Positions 1-6,055 of a DNA stretch of 6,063 nucleotides are shown here, one piece after another. This stretch comes from Bacteroidota bacterium (lineage in GTDB: Bacteria > Bacteroidota > Bacteroidia > Bacteroidales > VadinHA17). The notes under the pieces are model-generated. The model ran no database searches. It worked only from the letters and a program-made list of their open reading frames with translations, and was not told where the DNA came from. The stretch's first letter is position 1. The number at the start of each line of letters is the position of its first letter. The stretch lies in contig DAOVLD010000119.1 in NCBI GenBank assembly GCA_030631445.1, positions 1 to 6,063 of the forward strand, in the 5' to 3' direction. Position numbers and translations under genes: made by a program.

Positions 1-15
1 CAGTGAAGAAATACA

Positions 16-105
16 AACCGCAGAGTTCGCAAAGAGTTTACGCAAAGATCGCAAAGGGGTCGCAAAGTTTGCGTCCTTAGCGCATTCTTAGCGCACTTGG
101 CGGTT
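16..105. repeat. Large imperfect palindromic intergenic repeat of CGCAAAG-like units
   Basis: The left half carries AACCGC (16-21) and then CGCAAAG at 28-34, 41-47, 50-56 and 61-67. The right half carries the complementary orientation: TTTGCG at 68-73, CTTAGCG at 76-82 and 87-93, and GCGGTT at 100-105. The ends pair exactly about a centre near 60.5 (16-21 with 100-105), and 28-34 faces 87-93 with one mismatch; the inner units are slightly out of register. From memory, similar CGCAAAG/CTTTGCG repeats are scattered between genes in many Bacteroidota and some other phyla. It starts 18 bases beyond the stop codon of the minus-strand gene at 124, so it could fold in that transcript's 3' end. A role as terminator, RNA stabiliser or mobile repeat is inference. 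Confidence 0.75.
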
Positions 106-123
106 AATTCTTTAACAATGACA

Positions 124-1620
124 TCAGGGAAAAACAACATTTACCAGCCCTTTTCTTAAAATTTCTTTTCCTTCTCCGGTAGTAACTCTCAGGAAATAAA
201 TATAGGTTCCTTCCTGTACTGTTCTTTCTCCATTAACGGCTGGATCCCAAACCTGAAAGTGATCCCTGCTTTCAAACAGAATATTTCCCCAGCGATTTTT
301 TATTATTAGATGATAAGTTGCCGGAGTAAAAGATAGTTTTGGCTTCCAGGCATCATTTTTCCCGTCTCCATTCGGGGTAAAAGCATTAGGGATAAAGATT
401 TTTGGTTGTAGTACTACACATTTTGTACAGGTTGTACCGGTTCCCCTGATACCATGTGGATTGTTTTCTCCCTCTACAGCATTGATATAATAACAAAACT
501 TTGCATCATCTACATTATAAATCAAATTGTTAAGTTCAACGTTGTCTGTATAAGAAGTATCATCGGCATCAACTGTGGCAATAAGTTCAGAAGGGTTTAC
601 CATAGTTTTTCTGTAAACTTCATATTTTTCAACTCCTCCTTTCCATCCAATATTTGGAGTCCATGTCAGGTAGTTTAAAGCATCCTCATTATTTACTGTA
701 AGTATCATTGTACTTGCAATGTTCGACCTTACAATAATCAGGTTACACGGGTTAATAGCTGCCAATCTGTAATATAATGGTAATGACAGATCTTCCGGTA
801 TGTCGGTATAAGTAAGTTTTTCTGAACGGTGATCAGCAAAATCAGCGATAGTATCATATATTCCATTTGGATCATCTGTTCTCAAAAGTTTGTAATGATA
901 AATTTCAGATGCCGGATCGATAGTAAATGACAGAGATACTTCATTGTTTTCAGGATTAATAGTGGCATAGTCTGCATTAATAAAACCGGGGATCTGTGGC
1001 ATTTGTGTGTACTTGGAAACTTTATTGGAAGTGGATGTTAAACCGTCTTTATGGTTGGCTTGAATATAATAACAATAGTTAACGTATGCTTCAATTGTAG
1101 TATCTGTAAAAGAAATTGAATCAGGAGGAAGGGAATCGATAATGGAAAAAGAACCTCCATCTGTGTTTCGGAAAATATTATAGTATTCTAAGCTGTCTGC
1201 CCAGCCAATGTAAGGTGTCCATGATAAGTTAAGTTCTGCCCGGCAGGAATCGAATTGAAGAGTAGTAAAGATCGTTGTATGTGGTTCTTCCGTAAGTGGA
1301 CTTTCTTCATGTGGGTCAAAAGCTGAAATGTCATAGGATTCGGGAAAATAGTTGGCATTAGAAAAAGTATTTTCAAAATCTGTAGTAGCATCAGATACAG
1401 TATCAACAGGTATCCATATATTATTATGATATATAAAAATTATGTTTGCTATAACTTCGGGTGAAGGACTGGGTGACCAGTATATCCATGCATGTCCGGT
1501 GGCTGTATCTACCGTCACTCTTTTAAGATCAGGGCTGTCCGGGCGATCACCATTCTGAGCAGCTGCTCCGGAGATTACCAGGTAAAAATAAACAGAGAAT
1601 AAAAGAAATTTTCTTTTCAA
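124..1620 (-). CDS. Secreted fibronectin-III-repeat protein with type IX secretion (type B, CHU_C) C-terminal sorting domain
   Basis: 498 residues. Residues 1-21 form a signal peptide (basic MKRK, hydrophobic core, GAAA|QN cleavage region), so it is exported by Sec. Four beta-sandwich, fibronectin-III-like domains follow at about 28-115, 125-205, 208-305 and 312-400. The second and fourth are alike (SWTPYIGW with YYNIFR; TWTPNIGW with KYEVYR; CYYI near each end), and the first resembles the third, giving an A-B-A-B pattern. CTKC (398-401) could form a disulfide. Residues 406-498 are the gliding-motility-associated C-terminal domain (IPNAFTPNGDGKND, then NRWGN and GTYIYFLRV), the type B signal for the type IX secretion system, so the mature protein should be cell-surface attached or released. 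The start is TTG: no ATG lies between it and the in-frame upstream TAA, and it gives a normal signal peptide. The binding partner is unknown; adhesion is a guess. Annotators usually call such proteins gliding motility-associated C-terminal domain proteins. Confidence 0.93.
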   Translation of the reverse strand: MKRKFLLFSVYFYLVISGAAAQNGDRPDSPDLKRVTVDTATGHAWIYWSPSPSPEVIANIIFIYHNNIWIPVDTVSDATTDFENTFSNANYFPESYDISAFDPHEESPLTEEPHTTIFTTLQFDSCRAELNLSWTPYIGWADSLEYYNIFRNTDGGSFSIIDSLPPDSISFTDTTIEAYVNYCYYIQANHKDGLTSTSNKVSKYTQMPQIPGFINADYATINPENNEVSLSFTIDPASEIYHYKLLRTDDPNGIYDTIADFADHRSEKLTYTDIPEDLSLPLYYRLAAINPCNLIIVRSNIASTMILTVNNEDALNYLTWTPNIGWKGGVEKYEVYRKTMVNPSELIATVDADDTSYTDNVELNNLIYNVDDAKFCYYINAVEGENNPHGIRGTGTTCTKCVVLQPKIFIPNAFTPNGDGKNDAWKPKLSFTPATYHLIIKNRWGNILFESRDHFQVWDPAVNGERTVQEGTYIYFLRVTTGEGKEILRKGLVNVVFP

Positions 1621-1657
1621 AACTATTTCTTCCGTTTTTTTATCAAGAATATTATTA

Positions 1658-1665
1658 CAAACTTA
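1658..1665 (-). promoter_or_regulatory. Probable -7 box of the T9SS-substrate gene promoter
   Basis: Read on the minus strand the site is TAAGTTTG, an exact match to the Bacteroidota -7 consensus TAnnTTTG. Transcription would start near 1651, giving a leader of about 30 bases before the TTG start at 1620. No clear TTG/TTTG -33 element is visible at the usual distance, so the call rests on the -7 box and its position. The leader has GGAAGA about 8 bases before the start, a weak ribosome-binding candidate. Confidence 0.45.
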
Positions 1666-1689
1666 AAAAAAATACTATTCCCGCTCTTC

Positions 1690-1717
1690 TTGTTTTTATA
1701 GCTATATGTTATATTTG
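1690..1717 (+). promoter_or_regulatory. Probable promoter of the first ClC gene (-33 TTG, -7 TATATTTG)
   Basis: TATATTTG at 1710-1717 matches the Bacteroidota -7 consensus TAnnTTTG exactly, and TTG at 1690-1692 lies 17 bases upstream, close to the expected -33 spacing. Only 7 bases separate the -7 box from the ATG at 1725, so the predicted start site falls at or next to the start codon and the mRNA would be leaderless or nearly so. A perfect 10-base palindrome, TATAGCTATA (1697-1706), lies between the two elements and could be an operator, but such AT-rich palindromes also arise by chance. Confidence 0.5.
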
Positions 1718-1724
1718 TCCTCTT

Positions 1725-3497
1725 ATGAAAATGAACAGGTTTATAGTAAAGCTTTTCAGATGGCGGTCTAAGCATATCCGCGACCGGCAATTTATTTTGA
1801 TCTTAAGTGTGATCATAGGAATTGCTTCCGGTTTTGTTGCTGTGATCATTAAAAATGCTGTACGTATTATCAAAAATATTTTGACAGCAGGATTTTCAAG
1901 TGAAGGTTTTAATTACCTCTATATTGTTTTCCCGGCAATTGGTATTTTTATCGTAGTTATCTTTGTTAAATTTATACTTAAAAGGCGTGTAGGACATGGA
2001 ATCCCTATTGTTTTACATGCAATTTCAAGGGAGAACGGGATACTTCGTTCTCATAACATGTTTTCGTCTATTATTACCAGTGCACTAACTGTTGGTTTTG
2101 GTGGGTCGGTGGGACTTGAAGGACCAACAGTTGCAACAGGTGCCGCTATTGGTTCAAATCTTGGTAAATGGTTAAGGCTTAATTACAGCCAGGTAATTTT
2201 AATGTTAGGCTGTGCTTCGGCAGGAGCCATGTCGGCCATATTTAAAGCCCCAATTGCAGCTATTATTTTTGCTCTTGAGGTAATAATGCTTAATCTTTCC
2301 ATGTCATCTATTGTTCCTTTGTTAATATCTTCAGTAACTGCTGCCTTAACCTCATATCTTTTCCTTGGACAGGATACTGTTTATACTTTTACACTCACCG
2401 AAAATTTCAAATTGGCTGATACCCCATTTTATATTTTACTCGGACTATTCGCGGGATTGGTTTCTGTATATTTTACAAGGGTTTATTTGTTTGTAACTAC
2501 AGCGTTCGAGAAAATTAAAATGTGGTACAACAAACTTATTATTGGTGGTTTTATCCTTGGATTATTGATTTTTCTTGTTCCGTCACTATACGGTGAGGGT
2601 TATGAGGGTATTAATAATGCCCTGAACGGAGATTATGGATATCTTTTTAATAATTCTATATATTTTGGATTAAAAGATAATATTTCGGCATTTTTCATTG
2701 TTCTGCTTGCTATAATTATTTTTAAAGCTATTGCTACTTCAGTTACTTTCAGTAGTGGAGGGGTAGGTGGAATGTTTGCTCCAACACTGTTTCTCGGTGC
2801 AAATACAGGACTTTTATTTGTTAAAGTATTGAATAAGTTTGGCCTCGATCTTCATGAAGCTAATTTTGTTCTTGTAGGAATGGCTGGTTTGATAGCCGGT
2901 GTTATTCATGCACCGTTAACTGCTATTTTCCTGATCGCAGAGATTACTCATGGTTATGCATTATTCATGCCATTGATGATTACTGCGACCATTTCATATG
3001 CAACCATTAAAATTTTTGAGTCAAACTCGGTTTACACCATACAGCTTGCAAAACGTGGAGAGTTGATTACCCATGATAAAGATAAGGGTGCTTTGTCCCT
3101 GATGAGTGTAAAAGATCTTATTGAAGATAATTTCAATACTGTCGGACCTGATGCAACATTAGGTGATCTGGTTGAGGTAATATCAAAATCACAAAGGAAT
3201 ATATTTCCGGTAATAGATAATGATAATCATTTACTTGGTGTTGTATGGGTTAATGATATCAGGCATATTGTTTTCAAGACAGAACTTTATGATAAAACTT
3301 ATGTTCGTGACCTTATGTTTATGCCAACACCATCTGTATCACCTGATGAATCGATGGAAGATATTGCCCGTAAATTTCAAATTTCCTCTCATTATAACCT
3401 GCCTGTACTTAAGGATGGTAAATATATTGGATTCGTTTCGAGAGCCAATGTCTTTTCCAGCTACCGGACAATAATTCGCCAATTTATGCAGGAATAA
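1725..3497 (+). CDS. ClC-family chloride channel/transporter with two CBS domains (first paralogue)
   Basis: 590 residues. Residues 20-440 are the ClC membrane core, an inner-membrane homodimer in known members, each subunit with its own anion path. Landmarks are GHGIP at 90-94 (GSGIP in E. coli ClcA), GLEGP at 130-134 with the gating glutamate E132 (ClcA E148), FKAPIA at 173-178, GGMFAP at 348-353 and Y437 (ClcA Y445). The ClcA proton glutamate E203 aligns with V186 and the central serine S107 with H91. Loss of that glutamate is a feature of ClC channels, so passive or loosely coupled anion flow is possible, but direction and ion are not readable from sequence. Two CBS domains follow at about 461-520 and 525-585; in other ClCs such domains bind adenine nucleotides and tune gating. 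D511 is in the usual ribose-contact position of CBS1, whereas CBS2 has N575. The ATG at 1725 is chosen because the paralogue's start aligns with it; the ATG at 1731 is an alternative. No intrinsic terminator follows, so transcription may run into the second copy. Confidence 0.96.
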   Translation: MKMNRFIVKLFRWRSKHIRDRQFILILSVIIGIASGFVAVIIKNAVRIIKNILTAGFSSEGFNYLYIVFPAIGIFIVVIFVKFILKRRVGHGIPIVLHAISRENGILRSHNMFSSIITSALTVGFGGSVGLEGPTVATGAAIGSNLGKWLRLNYSQVILMLGCASAGAMSAIFKAPIAAIIFALEVIMLNLSMSSIVPLLISSVTAALTSYLFLGQDTVYTFTLTENFKLADTPFYILLGLFAGLVSVYFTRVYLFVTTAFEKIKMWYNKLIIGGFILGLLIFLVPSLYGEGYEGINNALNGDYGYLFNNSIYFGLKDNISAFFIVLLAIIIFKAIATSVTFSSGGVGGMFAPTLFLGANTGLLFVKVLNKFGLDLHEANFVLVGMAGLIAGVIHAPLTAIFLIAEITHGYALFMPLMITATISYATIKIFESNSVYTIQLAKRGELITHDKDKGALSLMSVKDLIEDNFNTVGPDATLGDLVEVISKSQRNIFPVIDNDNHLLGVVWVNDIRHIVFKTELYDKTYVRDLMFMPTPSVSPDESMEDIARKFQISSHYNLPVLKDGKYIGFVSRANVFSSYRTIIRQFMQE

Positions 3498-3537
3498 TAT
3501 GGGAATTCGGAATATCGTAGCGGAATAATAATATCTG

Positions 3538-3566
3538 AAATGACTAAAATTCAAAATGACTAAAAT
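3538..3566. repeat. Two direct copies of AAATGACTAAAAT, 16-base period
   Basis: AAATGACTAAAAT occurs at 3538-3550 and again at 3554-3566, separated by TCA. A shorter echo, CCAAAATG, follows at 3569-3576. It lies in the spacer between the two ClC genes. No protein-binding role is recognised; this may be simple-sequence slippage. Confidence 0.7.
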
Positions 3567-3576
3567 GTCCAAAATG

Positions 3577-3600
3577 TTACGAGTTACGGGTTACGAGTTA
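3577..3600. repeat. Seven-base tandem repeat TTACGAG/TTACGGG
   Basis: Three heptamers, TTACGAG, TTACGGG and TTACGAG, run head to tail at 3577-3597, followed by a partial TTA at 3598-3600. TTTACGC at 3604-3610 may be a decayed unit. From memory, such TTACG(A/G)G strings recur between genes in Bacteroidota. Function is unknown. Confidence 0.7.
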
Positions 3601-3654
3601 AAGTTTACGCTTCGACTTTTGACCTTTTGCCTTCTTTCTTCCTCCTCACTCACC

Positions 3655-3681
3655 TACTCAACTTACTCAACTTACTCAACT
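3655..3681. repeat. Three perfect tandem copies of the 9-mer TACTCAACT
   Basis: TACTCAACT is repeated exactly three times (3655-3663, 3664-3672, 3673-3681). It ends a pyrimidine-rich tract that begins near 3611. The tract can be read as a short open frame with a repeating STY peptide, but there is no homologous coding signal. The array ends 40 bases before the -7 box of the second ClC gene, so a change in copy number could alter upstream promoter spacing. That effect is speculative. Confidence 0.8.
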
Positions 3682-3721
3682 TTTATTTACTTTAAGTACT
3701 TCTTTAAATTGAAGAATTTGT

Positions 3722-3729
3722 TAATTTTG
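3722..3729 (+). promoter_or_regulatory. Probable -7 box of the second ClC gene promoter
   Basis: TAATTTTG matches the TAnnTTTG consensus exactly and lies 8 bases before the ATG at 3738, nearly the same geometry as at the first ClC gene. This predicts a leaderless or near-leaderless mRNA. No good TTG/TTTG element is seen 17-21 bases upstream, so the promoter may be weaker than that of the first copy or need an activator. The short stretch between box and ATG is GC-rich, unlike the rest of the spacer. Confidence 0.45.
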
Positions 3730-3737
3730 CCGCCGCA

Positions 3738-5513
3738 ATGCAAAAAGCAAAAATTATAAGGAGGTTTCTTACCCTGAGGTTTAAAAAATTAAACCATAAT
3801 CAGTTTATCTATATCCTGAGTTTTATTGTTGGGGCTTTTAGCGGACTTGCTGCTGTATTGCTTAAAAATACCATTCATTATACTCATCTTCTTTTAACAA
3901 AAGGATTTGATGTGGAGTCGGAAAGTATTTGGTATCTGGTGTATCCTTTAATAGGAATTTTTCTGACTGTTTTGCTTGTAAGGTATTTTGTCAAAGATGA
4001 TATTGGTCATGGTGTTGCCAGGATTTTATATGCTATCTCGAAGAAGAACAGCATTATTAAGAGTCATAATAATTATTCCTCTATTCTTGCCAGTACGCTT
4101 ACTATCGGGTTTGGTGGATCGGTTGGAGCAGAAGCCCCAATTGTTTTAACCGGTGCTTCTATTGGGTCATCAATAGGCAGGTTTTTCAGGTTAAATTATA
4201 AGTCAGTAACATTATTGGTGGGATGCGGGGCTGCCGGAGCAATAGCAGGGATATTCAAAGCTCCCATTGCCGGACTGGTTTTTACACTTGAAGTCTTAAT
4301 GCTTGATCTTACCATTGCGTCTATTGTCCCTTTGCTTATTTCATCTGTAACAGGTGCAACCATAGCTTATTTCTTAATGGGAAAGGGAGTTTTATTTTCA
4401 TATACAATACTGAGCCCTTTCGAATTAGCAAATATCCCGTTTTTTATTCTTTTGGGAGTATTTTCAGGTTTGGTTTCTTTGTATTTTACAAAAGCAAGTA
4501 TGAAAATCGAATCGTGGTTCGGGAATATTAACAGTCCTTACCACAGGTTATTCATTGGAGGAACTATTCTTGGACTATTGATATTTCTTTTTCCTCCTTT
4601 GTTTGGTGAAGGTTATGATATTATTACTTCTCTTTTAAATGGAAATACTTCTGAACTGGTTGAGAACAGTCTTTTTTATTTTATTCACGATAATTTCTGG
4701 ATGATACTGGGTTATCTGGTTTTAGTTATGATCTTGAAGGTGGTTGCTATGTCAGCAACAACCGGAGGGGGAGGAGTTGGAGGTATTTTTGCACCTGCTT
4801 TATTTATGGGAGGAATAACAGGGTTTTTTACTGCCCGTCTCATTAATGGGTTAAACTGGGTTAATGTTTCAGAGAGTAATTTTGCGCTTGTTGGTATGGC
4901 AGGTTTAATGGCCGGAGTTATGCATGCTCCTTTAACAGCAATATTTCTAATCGCAGAAATTACGGGAGGTTACGGATTGTTAATCCCTCTTATTATTACT
5001 TCCACATTTTCATTTATTACAATTATTTATTTTGAGCCTCATTCAATATATACGAAACGACTTGCAAGAAGGGGGGAACTGATAACTCATCATAAAGATC
5101 GCGCAGTGTTAAGATTAATGGAGTGGAAAAAAGAGATTGAGAAAGACCTGGTTAAGATTTATCCTGATGAAACATTAGGTGAATTGGTTAAGAAAATATC
5201 AAGTTCAAAAAGGAATATATTCCCGGTGGTTGATGATGAGGGTTTTTTACAAAGTGTGGTATTACTTGATAATGTCAGGGATATCATGTTTAATTCCGGG
5301 ATGTATGATACTACTTATGTCAGGGATCTTTTGATTATACCACCGGCTCATATTTCAATAGGTGATACGATGGAAATTGTAATGAAGAGGTTTGAAGAGA
5401 CAGGTGCATGGAACCTGCCTGTTACAGAGGATGGGAAATATATCGGGTTTATTTCAAAATCAAAAATATTTACAGCATACAGAAAACTTTTAATCCAGGT
5501 ATCGGAGGATTAA
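3738..5513 (+). CDS. ClC-family chloride channel/transporter with two CBS domains (second, diverged paralogue)
   Basis: 591 residues, about 49% identical by hand count to the ClC protein upstream; the two align gaplessly for the first 370 residues, with one extra residue here at about 371-380. Membrane core 20-440: GHGVA at 90-94 (Pro lost), GAEAP at 130-134 with gating glutamate E132, FKAPIA at 173-178, GGIFAP at 348-353 and Y438. V186 stands at the ClcA proton-glutamate position and H91 at the central-serine position, as in the first copy. Two CBS domains lie at about 462-521 and 526-586; the nucleotide-ribose Asp positions read N512 and K576, so ligand binding may differ or be lost. It is probably an inner-membrane anion channel or exchanger; ion and coupling cannot be read directly. 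The start at 3738 is supported by end-to-end alignment with the paralogue. AGGAGG inside codons 8-9 looks like a ribosome site, but no start codon follows it at a usable distance. The gene has its own -7 box and may also receive readthrough. Confidence 0.96.
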   Translation: MQKAKIIRRFLTLRFKKLNHNQFIYILSFIVGAFSGLAAVLLKNTIHYTHLLLTKGFDVESESIWYLVYPLIGIFLTVLLVRYFVKDDIGHGVARILYAISKKNSIIKSHNNYSSILASTLTIGFGGSVGAEAPIVLTGASIGSSIGRFFRLNYKSVTLLVGCGAAGAIAGIFKAPIAGLVFTLEVLMLDLTIASIVPLLISSVTGATIAYFLMGKGVLFSYTILSPFELANIPFFILLGVFSGLVSLYFTKASMKIESWFGNINSPYHRLFIGGTILGLLIFLFPPLFGEGYDIITSLLNGNTSELVENSLFYFIHDNFWMILGYLVLVMILKVVAMSATTGGGGVGGIFAPALFMGGITGFFTARLINGLNWVNVSESNFALVGMAGLMAGVMHAPLTAIFLIAEITGGYGLLIPLIITSTFSFITIIYFEPHSIYTKRLARRGELITHHKDRAVLRLMEWKKEIEKDLVKIYPDETLGELVKKISSSKRNIFPVVDDEGFLQSVVLLDNVRDIMFNSGMYDTTYVRDLLIIPPAHISIGDTMEIVMKRFEETGAWNLPVTEDGKYIGFISKSKIFTAYRKLLIQVSED

Positions 5514-5546
5514 AACAAAAAAACACCGGGAAAAACACCGGTGTTT
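5514..5546 (-). terminator. Stem-loop terminator, best for the minus-strand gene; may also end the ClC transcript
   Basis: AAACACCGG (5521-5529) pairs perfectly with CCGGTGTTT (5538-5546) across an 8-base loop. On the minus strand the stem is followed by TTTT, G, TTTT (complement of 5520-5512), a normal intrinsic terminator placed 24 bases beyond the stop codon of the gene at 5571. On the plus strand the stem begins 8 bases after the ClC stop but is followed only by AATAGATC, so it would work less well there. AAACACCGG is also repeated directly at 5533-5541, which makes 5533-5546 a perfect 14-base palindrome. Confidence 0.75.
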
Positions 5547-5570
5547 AATAGATCATTCTTTCCTCTGGAA

Positions 5571-6020
5571 TTACTTGAGATGCTTAAGATTTAAAGCGTA
5601 GAGGAAGATAAACAATGCTGTAATGACAAGACCAAAAACAGAAAATTTTCCGGCAGCTATAACCATGGGCACGAAAATTACAATGACATTAGCTCCCGAA
5701 TAGAGATAAAATCCAATTTTCTTCAGCTTCCACATCATAATTGCACCGTAAAGCGAGGCTAAAGCAAGCACAAGCGTAACCAGGAAATAACCGGTTCCAA
5801 ATCCACCAATATCTTCCATGCCGGGAATACTACTTAGCGTTTCAGATATGGCTCCTGCAGCCACGAGTCCGATAAGTAAAAATAAAGCGGATAATCCACT
5901 TCCAATAAAAGTTAAGATACACAGGACAGTCAGGAATGTTGGTCTGCCTTCCTGTTGTGGTTTTTGTTCGCTGGCATCTGCTGTTGGAGCTTCTGCCATG
6001 TTTTCATTTTTTTCTTCCAT
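5571..6020 (-). CDS. Small four-helix membrane protein of unknown function
   Basis: 149 residues. Residues 1-26 are polar, with many Glu, Gln, Ala and Pro, and are probably cytoplasmic. RPTFLTVLCILTFIGSG (26-42) opens the first membrane segment (about 28-56). Others lie at about 77-97, 102-122 and 125-145, with a loop at 57-75 and a basic WKLKK turn at 97-101. By charge the N terminus and the C-terminal LKHLK should both face the cytoplasm. The wording is familiar from uncharacterised Bacteroidota membrane proteins, but I recognise no named family, active-site motif or transport signature. It converges on the second ClC gene with a 57-base gap and shares the stem-loop there, so co-regulation with ClC is not indicated. 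ATG at 6020 is the natural start; Met8 is an alternative. The leader before it is A/T-rich and lacks a Shine-Dalgarno site, as is common in this phylum. Confidence 0.85.
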   Translation of the reverse strand: MEEKNENMAEAPTADASEQKPQQEGRPTFLTVLCILTFIGSGLSALFLLIGLVAAGAISETLSSIPGMEDIGGFGTGYFLVTLVLALASLYGAIMMWKLKKIGFYLYSGANVIVIFVPMVIAAGKFSVFGLVITALFIFLYALNLKHLK

Positions 6021-6055
6021 AATAATTTAATTTTGTGATGAAGAGTTATTCAAAG

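Noticed and set aside
454..678. Open frame on the plus strand inside the T9SS-substrate gene
   Set aside because: Fully antisense to a gene with a clear signal peptide and sorting domain; it has no promoter-like site or domain of its own.
1697..1706. TATAGCTATA palindrome as a repressor operator
   Set aside because: Only 10 bases, AT-rich and without a second copy at the other ClC promoter; kept only as a remark in the promoter entry.
3498..3537. Terminator after the first ClC gene
   Set aside because: Repeated CGGAATA is direct, not inverted, and no stem with a T-run is present.
3538..3681. CRISPR array
   Set aside because: Units of 7-13 bases with no regular unique spacers and no cas genes nearby; these are simple tandem repeats.
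3556..3759. 67-codon open frame in the spacer with a repeating STYSTYST peptide
   Set aside because: It is the translation of the 9-mer array and neighbouring simple repeats, runs into the second ClC gene in another frame, and has no ribosome site or recognisable protein features.
3766..3773. Strong Shine-Dalgarno-like AAGGAGG inside the start of the second ClC gene, suggesting a later start
   Set aside because: No ATG, GTG or TTG follows at 5-12 bases in frame; the bases encode residues that align with the paralogue's N terminus, which supports the start at 3738.
5818..6030. 70-codon plus-strand frame opposite the small membrane protein
   Set aside because: The minus-strand frame has coherent membrane segments and a terminator; the plus frame is its shadow.
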